Assembly: GCF_031143425.1 (NCBI RefSeq)
Contig: NC_090450.1
Coordinates: 223,335,442-223,399,441, forward strand
DNA from: Pleurodeles waltl
Lineage: Eukaryota; Chordata; Amphibia; Caudata; Salamandridae
Length of the DNA stretch: 64,000 bases
Reading direction: 5' to 3'
Part shown: piece by piece, positions 32,606 through 43,104 of the stretch
How positions within the stretch are numbered: position 1 is the stretch's first letter
Layout: each line of letters opens with the position of its first letter
Position numbers and translations under genes: made by a program
Notes under the pieces: generated by a model
What the model was told of the DNA's origin: nothing
Databases searched by the model: none
Seen by the model: only the letters and a program-made list of their open reading frames with translations

Positions 32606-34445
32606 GCCAGGGGTTAGATCAAAGGAAGTAGAGTTTGCCATTTATTCTAATATTTGCTTTTGGATTGGTATATAGGGCCATAGTCATTTTGATAAATGAG
32701 TCTCCGAGATTATGAGACTTGAGGACTGCATGGACGAAAGGCCAGGAAACCTTATTGAAGACCTTTTCTGCGTCAAGTGCAACAGCTTCTGGAGGTAACA
32801 AGGAAGGTGGGCCTTTTCAAGTATGTGACAGAATGTATGTATGCTGTCCCTGGTAAGTCTCCCTTTAACAGAACCGGTTTGAGAGTTGTGGTTGAGTTGG
32901 GGAATGCATATTTCCAGTCTTTTGGCTAGGATTTTGGTTAATATTTTGGCTTCTATTAGGAGTGAAAAGGGGTGGAAATTTTGAGGGCCAGGGTAGTCCT
33001 CGCCCTCTTTGGGAATCACCACAATTGTGGCTTTGAAATCAGTGCCAGACAGCTTGCCTTGAAGTGTGAAATGGTTGAAGGTCTTGTTAAGATGTGTGAT
33101 GATGGACTTTACAAACTTTTTGTAGGCGATGATGAAAAGCCATTGGGGCCTAGTGCCTTTCCAGCGTGAATTGATTTTATGGCGCTGATAATTTCTTCTG
33201 TTTCTATTGGTATATTTAGGCGCGCTCTATTTGAGCCAGAGACTGACATAGTAGGGAGGGAATGTAGGAACGTCATGCACTCAGGTTTATCACACAGCAT
33301 TTGTGGGTTATAGAGTTTTACATATGTCTCTAAATACCTCCAGGATCTCCGTATTTTTTAATTTCTGAGAACCATCTTGAGCCTTAATGTACATGACTTG
33401 ATTACTAAGGTTTTTAAATGTGAGGGTGGCTGCTAAAGCTTTGTCAGATCTGTAGCAAAACAGTAATTGTTTGAAATCTTTGAGCATGGACCAATAAATA
33501 TGCCCGTTTAGTGCCAATGGAGTGAAAGTTGTATTTTAGTTAGATTTCATTTAGAAGGATCTTGTTTTTGCAATGTCCAAAAGCTGTTTCTTTGTTTTAG
33601 ATCTCAATGCCTACATTTTGTAAAGTTCCTTTAATTTCAAGATTTCTCTGGACATTTGTTAAATGATCTGTCCTCTTATAGCACACTTAAATGCGTCCCA
33701 AAGAGTCTCTGGGAAGGTGACAGAATGTTCATTCTCTCTGAAGAATTGCTCAATTTCATTTTTAGGTCTGTTACATCTGATTCCTTGTCTAGAATGTCAG
33801 TATGGTGACACCAGGTATGAATGTTTTTTTATTGGGTAGATTAACAGAGAACATTGAGATTGGTGCATATTCTGAAACAAGGATGGGATGGATTATAGCC
33901 TTGGATGTGGCTCGAAGAAGTGAGGCATCTGCTAGGAGAGAGTGTGGGAGAAACTTTAGGATGGAGGGGAGAAGAATGTATAGTTATTGCCCTTTAGGTT
34001 GTGCAGTCTCCAAATGTCTAGGAGTCAGTGTGAGATACATAGGTTGGCCATCTGTTTATGCGCTTTAGGGATTCTGAATTTGAAGGCTGAGTGTATAATG
34101 GGTCGTCTGTGTTGGATGCGTAGATGTTCATTACATAAATGTCATGTTCGCCTCAGAACATGACACTAACAGTAGATGGCTACCCACCTGATCAACCAAT
34201 GGAGATTACCCTTAATCCAGAATTTTTAGAAATTAGGGCGAGTACCTCAATTTTGGGTAGGCTTCAGAACCGGTCGCATCTGTCACCCAGCCACTTCTCA
34301 TTGATGGGACTTCTTTTAAACCTCCTGGAGAAAGAACTGTCGCCTGACAGATCTTTACAATAACCTAGGAATTTGGTTCTTTTAACTAGGTGATTCAACC
34401 TCTTAGTGTTCAAGGAAATAATGTTTAGTGAATACATTGGTAGTT
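32606..34445 (-). pseudogene. L1 ORF2p-like, endonuclease and RT N-terminal part
   Basis: In minus order: an endonuclease opening ISLNTKRLNHLVKR (about 34395-34435) and YVMNIYASNTDDP (about 34095-34140); an eroded middle; TLTFKNLSNQVMYIKAQDG (about 33375-33430); RT signatures IPIETEEIISAIKSI followed by HAGKALGPNGF (about 33150-33215); DYPGPQNFHPFSLLIEAKIL and HNSQTGSVKGRLTRDSI (about 32850-33000); and DAEKVFNKVSWPF (about 32735-32780), the motif A region. The sequence then runs into the LTR insertion. Many stops are present. Identification as L1 RT is secure. Confidence 0.82.
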
Positions 34446-34920
34446 GTTATGAATAGTGGGTAGGCTACCAGGTTGAGGGGACTAATAAAGGCCTTAGATG
34501 TCTTTGAATGCCTCATCTTCAGTTCACTTATCCCACTAGTGAAATGTAAGGGATGGATGTTGGGAAGGGAAAACCTAGGGGGTGTTATCAAACAAGCATG
34601 AGAACTTACGGGGGTTTAGGGGCTCCCAGAACCAAACTTGATCTTCTCACCACCAGGGGTTGTCTGAAAGAGACAAAGTGTGCAGGGGGAGTCTTAGCGG
34701 AGGGCAGCCGATGCAGCTATATCTGGCAAAAAGGGCCAAATGGGGGAGGGTTCATGCGGGAATGGACTTATGTACATGTACATGTATGAAGGTAGTGGAA
34801 CTGTGTGTGTGTTACATGACCTGCCTATGACTCATCTCAGATGCATATGTGGTTCAAACGATTAACTATACGGAGGGGGGCAGTTTAGATGAGTGTCATA
34901 TCTGCGTCTAGGTTGATCCT
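34446..34920. other. Unassigned stretch upstream of the antisense L1
   Basis: By position it may be the spacer before ORF2 of the antisense L1. No ORF1 signature was found. Confidence 0.35.
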
Positions 34921-34924
34921 GTGA

Positions 34925-35475
34925 GGAGGTGATGCAAAGAGCATCCACTTGGCCGCAGGAGTGGCTCCGCGGGGCTTTGAAGGGGCGGAGCAGTGAAGCG
35001 CGTGCAGTGGGGTGAATTAATTTAATAAAAAATACCCTTATCTTTATTCGCCGATGCCGCCACCACCACATCGCTTCTCTCCTGCAGACTGCAGGCAGAG
35101 GCTCCCAGCCTGCCCTTTGGCCAATTTAGACACTGCTTAAAGCAGCTTTAGAATTGGCTGGGAGCGCCCAGCAAGGACGCTTTCAGGCAGACAGGAAGCC
35201 TGTGCCTGCTCTTTCCAGCACGTAACACAGTGCTGGGCTGAGAGAGCCTACTCCGCATGTGTGTTTGGCCAGACCGATGCAGCCGGTCAAACATACATGT
35301 GCAATGAGGAGGAGTGCTGTGCTTGTCACAGCCTGTTGCCCCACCCCTTTTATGTAAAAAAAACAATAATAGACTTATCTTTTTTAGTAAAAAATGTGCA
35401 GCTGCTGCTGGCAGGGGGGCGACGCTGCTCCGCCCTTGTGGAGGAGCTGCGCCTGCTTGGCTGTAAACGTAGTGT
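34925..35475. repeat. Candidate GC-ended inverted-repeat element
   Basis: Both ends carry GGGCGGAGCAG in opposite orientation (about 34983-34994 and, inverted, 35426-35437), within Cys/Gly-codon-like GC-rich flanks (GGAGTGGCTCCGCGG and GTGGAGGAGCTGCGC). The middle has AT-rich blocks. It may be a small non-autonomous DNA transposon. Precise ends and target duplication were not found. Confidence 0.35.
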
Positions 35476-36480
35476 GGGGGCCCATTAGGACAACGTTATG
35501 ATTGGTGCTAGTGCCTTATTCAAATTAACCATGCATATGCCATAGACCGGAGCTTGCTACAAATCGAGCAACATGTCTGCCTAACCAACAGTGTGGACAT
35601 AGGCAAATATGGGGAAAGAGACCCCATGAGGGAGAGTGTTTTCGCCGATCGGACCTATAAACATGTTAATATTTAATTGATCCATACATTGTCTATCAGC
35701 ATCTAAACCTACAACTATAATAGAACCATTATCTGCAAAAATTCCTATATCCACATTGCTTCCTCTGCGATCAACATTGTAGTTGGGGCTAACGCTTGAA
35801 CACAAAAACCCTGTACTAGCTTTCAATCAAGCATATTACAGGTCGAGCTAACTAACTAATGGATTGATCTATGTACTAATAGTCCTTGGTTTAGACAGCG
35901 GTAATCTACTGCAGATCAGTATTTAATCTTCGTCAACAATCGTTATGAATCATGTACACCTTGAGAAGAAATTGAGGGTTAAGTTGGCCTGCGGCAGCCA
36001 AATGTTATGAAATAACTGTATTTCCTTCGTGCAACGCCACCTTTACTAAAGAAGCTGAGCAATGTGTTGCTGATAGTTTGAGAGTTGGGAGTAGTAGGTC
36101 AGTCTGTTGGTGTCTTCAGCTGCCTTGGTATTCTCGGTGCCTGTGGCTTTAAAGATGAGCCCAAGCCATCCATCAATAAGTGATCCCAATTACAGGGCTC
36201 AGATCTGCATAGTCTAGCTTGCATGGCTGGGCAGTGGTAGGATAGCCTCATTTGGGCTAAGGGGTCGCCATCAATCTGTTGATGAGCGGGCACACGTGCC
36301 GCTTAAGGCCCAGTAGTTCCTGGAATCATGATGGCCTTCGGAAGACCACCAGCCACCGCTCAGAGGCCCAAGGGCTCGACCGTCAGTTACCATTCAGAGG
36401 CTCCACCACCAATCTTGTGCTACCATCCTCACACCAGGAAGGGTGAGTGCTGTTGCCTCTTGAGTGCTGAGTCTGTTGCG
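35476..36480. other. Unassigned stretch
   Basis: One 81-codon minus-strand open frame (35581-35826, containing NVDIGIFADNGSIIVVGLDA) looks protein-like but I do not recognise it. Otherwise nothing. Confidence 0.3.
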
Positions 36481-37330
36481 GTGGAGGGAGCGCGTAGACA
36501 CTTGTTCAGTTGGTCCTTAGTTGGTGGAGCAGAGATTTGGAGCAAAGGTCTTATTGCATATGACACTGGCTATTTACGCAACAGGATCACAACAGGGGGC
36601 ACCATCTTCCATCTCACACTAAACATTGCTGACAGCCAGTGGCAGACAGAAATGCCGATGGGTCAGACAGTCGCTGCCATCTTGGATTGCTTGGTCATGC
36701 TATTCCAGGCCCAATGATTCGAGGGTTTACGTTGGTCGCAGGGAGCCAACCAACAGTTTTAGCGTAGTCAACACAACCATCAGCAGTTCAGTAGACCAAT
36801 AGCTATAAGCCCTTCTAAGTTACATAGCTGTTAACGGTCTGTTGAATAGGGACTCTACATTCATTTCATGTTGTGTAAGGAGAGCACTAATGCTGCTGGA
36901 GCGTTGGGTCGGGAAAGGTGCTAAACTGGCTGGCACTTGTCTGGTAGTTGGTGCGGCAGGGGATTTGAAGCAGCAGTTTTATCACCTATGACATTGTATG
37001 ATAGGGCCCCCCCTCTTCCGAGCTTCTGATCTCACTAAGTGCTGCAGGCAAGTCGGTGGTGGGCGTGAGTGCGAAAGGTCAGGCAGTCGCCGCCATCTTG
37101 ATTTGCTCGGTCGAGGGTGGCGATGTTGTTTAAAGTGAAAACCACTGTTTTGCATGGAATAGGATTAATAAGTGCCTACCTTGGGGTCTCTAGGTGTTCC
37201 GCCACATGATCATATCTTAGCAAGGTTTTGGTGTACCCATCTGGCCCAGATACCCCGCAGGAGACTCATCTAAGCTTAGAGATCAGCCGCCATCTTCGTC
37301 ACGCACCAGGCCACGCCCCCTCTACATCTT
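36481..37330. repeat. Diverged direct repeats with GCCGCCATCTTG motifs
   Basis: Two related blocks, at about 36490-36710 and 36935-37130, share TGGTxxTTAGTTGGTG/TAGTTGGTGCGGCAG, GATTTGAAGCAGCAG/ATTTGGAGCAAAGG, TATGACA, and GTCAGxCAGTCGC(T/C)GCCATCTTG. A further GCCGCCATCTTC lies at about 37285. The repeat period is about 420-440 bp. GCCGCCATCTTG is the YY1-type site found in promoters and in some LINE 5' UTRs, so a tandem-monomer promoter is possible; that is inference. Confidence 0.45.
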
Positions 37331-37526
37331 AATTTTAAAGGGAAGGTTAGAACATTTAACAATTGTTTTTTCTTTCTTAGAAGCTGAAGGGATATTCTAG
37401 GCTATAGCATGTCACTTTTTGCTCCTAATCTCTCTTGTTGTCTGCACACACAAGAGCGTCAGTTGCAATAGTCCGTAATAGACCGTTTGCTGTTCATGTG
37501 TTGCTCTTACGAAGGATACCAGCTTA

Positions 37527-37710
37527 GGGCCCAATTCTCAGTGGTACTTATGTGTAGTAAAGTTACATATGTAGGGTCTCCGCACTTGGGTAGGAATCAT
37601 CCCACTGTGCACTTCAGAATGTGCCATGTGGAGATTCCGCCACGAGTGCGGAGATTCTGCCCTCAGTGCGGAGTGGTAACTTCACTACAGTACCTTCGTG
37701 AATTGGGCCC
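37527..37710. mobile_element. 184-bp Harbinger-like MITE
   Basis: The ends GGGCCCAATTC and GAATTGGGCCC are perfect inverted repeats, extending imperfectly through GGTACTTATGTGTAGTAAAG versus GGTACTGTAGTGAAG to roughly 37 bp. The flanks are TTA (37524-37526) and TCA (37711-37713), which could be an original TWA-type duplication with one change. Inside is a short tandem GGAGATTC(C/T)GCC(A/C)... unit. There is no protein. The short length, long TIR and TWA-like site fit PIF/Harbinger MITEs. Confidence 0.75.
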
Positions 37711-37893
37711 TCAATTTTTAACCACCAATTTCATATTTCTTCACATTTAAAGAGTTTTTTATTATCAATGCTTCTTTTTATGAATGTATTCATTATTAAT
37801 CTTATAATGATTTAATTTCTGAAAAGTCATAGGCATCCAGCAGTGGCTTAACCCAAAAATGTTGCCCCCCAGAATGTGATTAGGAGGAATAGG

Positions 37894-39495
37894 AGTCCGA
37901 ACAACGCATGCTGGAACTACACATACCTAAACAACGCGGTCGGAACAACGACCGCGTTGTTACCACGAATGCCTTTACCAGAAAGCCTTAACTATGATTT
38001 TTCGTTGTAAAGGCATTCCTGGTAAAGGCATGCGTGAACAGCATGTGTGGTTCCAGCATGCGACTCCCCCCACTCCTAAAACAATCATACCCCCTCCCCC
38101 ACCCCTAAAAACAATTCTACCACTAGACCAACCCCTAAAACTTAAACTACCCATGCCCCTAAAACTACTGCGACCCTCCACCCCCCCTAAAAATTAAAAA
38201 TACTGGACTCCCCACTCCTAACCCCTAAAACTACCCGACCCCCCGCCCCGCCCCTAAAACTACAGTGACCCCCCACCCGCCCCTAAAACTACCGCGACCC
38301 CCACCCCCTAAAACCTAAACTACCCGACCCTGCTCCTAAAAACTAAAAATACCTGACCCCCCAATCCCTACCCCTAAAACTACCCGACCCCCCCACCCGC
38401 CCCTAAAACTAAGCAAACCCCTACCCCGCTCCTAAAACTACTGCGACCCCCACCCCCTAAAACCTAAACTACATTGAACCTCACCCTGCCCCATAAAACT
38501 AAAAATATCCCAACCCCCACACGCCCCTAAAACTACCGCGATCCCCCACCCCCTAAAACCTAAACTACCCCGACCCTGCCCCTAAAACCTAAAAATACAG
38601 CGACCCCCCCACCCTCGCTCCTAAAACTACAGTGACCCCACCCCTAAAACTTAAAATACCCACGCCCCTAAAACTACCGCGACCCTCCACCCCTATAAAT
38701 TAAAAATACCCGACACCCCACTCCCTACTCCTAAAACTACCCTGATCCCCCCACCCCTAAAACTACTGCGACCCCACCCCCTAAAATCTAAACAACCCCA
38801 ACCCCCACCCTGCCCCTAAAAACTAAAACTACACCCACCACCGCCCCTAACACTACAGCGACTCCCACCCCTAAAACTACCTTGACCCCCCAACCCCACC
38901 CCTAAAAACTAAAAATACCCCGACCCCCCACCTCACCCCTAAAAGTACTGCAACTCTCCCACCCCCCAAAACCTAAACTACCCCGACCCCACCCTTAAAA
39001 ACTAAAAATACAGTGACCCCCCAGCCCGCCCCTAAAACTACTGCGACCCCCAGCCCCCTAAAACCTAAACTACCCCGAGCCCCCAACGCCCACCCCTAAA
39101 ACTTCTGTGGCCCCCACCCCCTAAAACCTAAACTACAAACACCCCCACCCCGCCCCTAAAAACGAAAAATACCCCGACCGCCATCCTTGCCTTTAAATCG
39201 ACTGTGACCCCCCCAACCCCCAAAACCTAAACTACCCCGACCCTAACAACTAAAAATACCCCAACCCCACCACCCCTAACACTACAGCAACACCCCCACC
39301 CCTAAAACTACTGCAACCCCCGCCCCTAAACTACCCTGCTATGCCCCGACCCCGCCGACTCCCTTCTTCTGTGCCTTAACCATGCTTGTGCATTGTTCAG
39401 CACATGCGTGGTTAAAGCACAGAACAACGAAGTTGTGGTTAACAAAAGCGTTGTTCCGCTTTCGTTGTTCACAACATCGTTGTTCGGGAGTCGGG
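37894..39495. mobile_element. Inverted-repeat element containing a large minisatellite
   Basis: The left end GGAGTCCGAACAACG (37892-37906) and the right end CGTTGTTCGGGAGTC (39478-39492) are imperfect inverted repeats. Between them, AACAACG/CGTTGTT recurs subterminally (AACAACGCGGTCGGAACAACGA on the left; AAGCGTTGTTCCGC and TTCGTTGTTC on the right). The hairpins GGCATTC...GGTAAAGGCATGC and GTGCTTTAACCAC-like lie just inside. The centre is the 38066-39343 array. I see no protein. It looks like a non-autonomous DNA element that acquired or expanded a satellite. Confidence 0.55.
38066..39343 (+). repeat. CCCCTAAAACTACCGCGACCCC minisatellite
   Basis: About 1.3 kb of degenerate tandem units built on CCCCTAAAACTACxGCGACCCC(C)CACCCG, alternating with a longer variant CCCCTAAAACCTAAACTACCCCGACC and an AACTAAAAATA variant. 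Unit length varies around 28-50 bp. The strand is almost free of G except at CG positions, so the other strand is G-rich with many GGGG runs. Confidence 0.95.
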
Positions 39496-42400
39496 GTTGG
39501 GGATGTTTCCCGATTAGGGGCCCCTGCATATTCCATATTTTACAAACATTCTTTGTCCATGGGATGAATGGAGGCCCCTTTAATGCCAGGGGGCACTCTT
39601 TAGTGCTTCCCTAGCCCCCCTCATCCTCCCCACCCCACGCTTGAACTTTTTAAGGCATGTTGTAAAAGTGTTTTGTAAGACTTTGAAGGCTGCATCTATT
39701 TGAGCTTGTCCCAGGCAATATTTGCTTTAGTATCAGTAAGGAACGACTAACAGATCATAAAACAGGCCCACCAACCGCCAAAAAATCCACCACACATTGA
39801 CCTTTCAATCAAGCCCATCGGGCACTGCCTCACGGGCTCTATACGCCAGTCAGGTGGGCCAGGCCCACCCAAACATTACCCTTGGCCCTCCCAGTAATAA
39901 CATCAAAGTCAATTAAAAATGAGCATACATACTGAATAAAAAGTTTCAGGCCGAACATTGTTTTTCTACCTCCTATTACTCTTCAGCACTGGATGAAAGA
40001 AGGTAAATAGCGACACCTTTCCCGACCTTCGCTAAACCTGCAGCTGCTGCTTTATAAGATGGCGCTGCAAGGCAGGGATCAACATCAAAGTTAGAGCGCC
40101 TTGCCATTTGTGAACCTTTTAAGAATCTACAAAGGCCCAGCCATGATACATGGTTAGTGTAAACTAGTTGTTTTCATTATTAACATTCCCCTTTCCGTTT
40201 CTGTTTTTTTAATTATCAGATGGGTCACCCGGGAACTGTATTATATATTTTAAAGTGAGTTCTCCTTATATTTACTGTTTTAAGTCTGAAACGGAAACTA
40301 TAGGACCTTAGGTTACTTCCTACATGGACATTAAAATTCCATCTTAGCCTAAAGCAACCCTTGTGATTATTACTACAATAAAGGGATAATGTAAGTGGAG
40401 GTGGATGGTGGCTGACAAGAAGCTGGAGTTCAAGGTCAGCTGTGAGATTAGGCACACAAGAGAGCAGTGGCAGCAAAGGGGATAATCAGAGCTGGAAGAG
40501 AGTGCGTTGTAGAGTCTGGGGTTAGGTGGAGGTAGTGGAGAGAATCCCTCTCTGATGACTGGCACAGAGGGATCCTGAACAGTGTTACTCACCTGATACT
40601 ACCACCTCTAAATCTCTTCTTGACATTAAAAGGGAAATATCACTTTTTTAGGTTACCATTTAGGAATAGAGTTAGAAAAGAGTGCATCTTACATGGCCTT
40701 GTAAAGATCAGGAGAGACAAGGGGGGCCACGAGACAGTCCCAGCTAGATACAACGGCCAAGCTCTAGAGGTGAGTGAGCCAAGAAAAATTAAGTGGAAGA
40801 GACAACTATTCGCCTTGGCTTTAGGAGCCTGGGAATGAGCAGAGTCCTGAAAAATGTTGCCATGTAAATTCTGCAGCAAATCTCATGTAAAATAAGACAA
40901 AATCTCTTCAAAATTAAAAATGTGGTATTCTTTAACATGTGAGCATAGCACCTTAGTATATCAGATTATATCACTGGATTGGGAGGGGTTTATTGAAAGA
41001 TTTTGAATACCAACAGAAACATTAATGCCCTCAGTTGTTATGTTCACCCTATGTGTGGCTTACATTCTTAGTGCAGGTGAACCCCCAATATAGTAGACTA
41101 AATCAAATAGAGACGTTTTTTGTATAGTGCACATCCTGTACACATGTATTTGAAGATGCCCTCCGATGTAATCACAAAAAGAAGGCTCTGAGAAATAAAT
41201 ATTCACTTAGACTCACACAGTTTGATTAAGCAGGGATGCTGGGGTTGATCCCAGGTTTTCTAGTTTCACATTGTGCTACTCAGCCCCTAGATGGGTATTT
41301 CATTCTCCTGTGGTGCATGGAAGATTAATGCTTTCTCTTTCCTCCTTGGCATATGACGTTATACCATGGGCAGCAGGCAGAAGCCAAATGAAAGTTCTGT
41401 TTGTTTTGAGAGGACCTTGAGCTGAGCCAGGCATCTGGCTGCAGCCTTCAGTGTCCCGCCCACCTCCACCGAAGGTCCTACTGGAGACAGCCCTGGGCAT
41501 TCAGAAGCAGGCCTCTATTGGCCCCAGCCCCACCTACTTGTGGGGGAAAACCCAAAGAAAGCCCCAGTCTGCTCCTCTACCACATACAGAAGTTGAAAGC
41601 CAACTAGTCAGAAATTCCCAAGTTTCAGTGCAGGCCAGTAAAAGGGCTGGCATTGGTGGGTATCTGCTCTCTCGTCCATGTGGGTGCTGGTTGGCAGAGT
41701 CCATCTCCAGGGGGGTGAACCAGAAACTCAGTGTAAAGAGGATGAATGTGTACAAACATTGCTTTGGATAAATGGTATGGAGAAAACTTAACAAAGGGAG
41801 TAGATGGGCAATTAAAATACCCTTCAACTCTATATGCAATGTATGTACACAGAATGTATCCTTTCTATTGCGGTGCAAACATGTTTTGAAGTCGATTTGA
41901 TGTAATCTAAGGCTTATAGGCCACATACAGAAACCACAATAGGACCTGCAGCGGCCCACTCGAATGCACTCTTGGCCCATCCAAATAAACATTCCTGGAG
42001 CTGGGCCTTTTGGGGGCTACAGGGGCCTGTGTTAACCTGCTGGGCCCCAGGGGTAACATTACTCGTGAACCGTTAAGAATCGGACTCAGTCTGATATAAA
42101 CAGGAGCGCTGTTCGTTCTCCTGCACAACACTGCCATCTAGTGGATTCAGACTCCATTGAAATGCCACGAAGTTAATTAAAAAATAGAAAAATGATATTC
42201 TGCTTACAGTGCAACACCAGTGATGATATTCGATTCATAAGCAAGCTACAGCAATCAAGTAAACAAACATGTAGTCTTTTTGGAAATAAACCTGAAACAA
42301 GAGTACACATTTCTTTACATCTCTAGCCTGAATGTACCAACAGAAGCACTTCAGGTTTGTAGGAGTTGGAGCAGTATAACCTTGAGCGCATCCTCCATTT

Positions 42401-43104
42401 CACGTCACAGCTATACATTTGCGAGTCCGCGGTAGAACACATATCGAAAATAGGATACATTGGGCAGGAACATTAAGCAGTAGCACAAACTGAGATCCCC
42501 AATGCACAATATAGAAATAGCACGGGCAATCCAGAACAAACACCAGAGTCTGAAGATGATTGAAGGGAAAATAACGTGTAAACGGGGTCGGTTAGACAGG
42601 GCGGGCAATTGGCCTTTGCCCCTGGCTTAGAAACGGAAAGGCTGCTGTGGCCTTAGGTGAAAGTTAGCTGAGCATGCCACAAAGCCAAGTCCAGGCCGAT
42701 GCTTCGTCATTCGCAAAACGACGGTGGGCTAAACAGAGGAGGCATAGCACTTGGTTCACTTTCTCCCACCCAAGAGGTGCTTCTTTTAAGCAGCACAATT
42801 AACACATCTTGCATTTTGGCAGGAGGCTTATGTCCCCTGTAACAGAAAGATTGAACAATCAAGCTGCAGGTGCCTGCTGCGCTGACAGTCTTCTCCTACG
42901 AAGATTGGGAGGGTCATTGTAATGCTGCACTGTGTGCGCCCGTAGAACAATTGAAAAGAGAAAAAAAAACTAAGAATCCCAAAGTTTTGAACCGCTTTAA
43001 ATTAAAAAATATGAATGGAAAAGGGTAAAAAGAAACCTCATTTTTTGCCTGTTGCTATAAAAAATGCTCATTCAACCGCTGTCCTGAGGTAAAAAGTTAA
43101 AGGT
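39496..43104. other. Unassigned non-coding stretch
   Basis: About 3.6 kb with no recognisable gene, tandem array or transposon end. Open frames here are short and occur on both strands. Confidence 0.4.

Larger units (their letters stand above)
31105..34445 (-). mobile_element. Antisense L1-type LINE, ORF2 remnants
   Basis: Minus-strand L1 ORF2 in two blocks, 34445-32606 (endonuclease and RT) and 32140-31476 (C-terminus), separated by a retroviral LTR-containing insertion. ORF1 is not found upstream, so the copy is 5'-truncated or its ORF1 is eroded. It differs from the first L1 in sequence and probably belongs to another subfamily. Confidence 0.82.

Noticed and set aside
38066..39343. Telomere-like CCCCTAAAA units suggesting an interstitial telomere
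   Set aside because: Vertebrate telomeres are CCCTAA. Here the unit is interspersed with CTACCGCGACCCC and varies in length, so it is a minisatellite.
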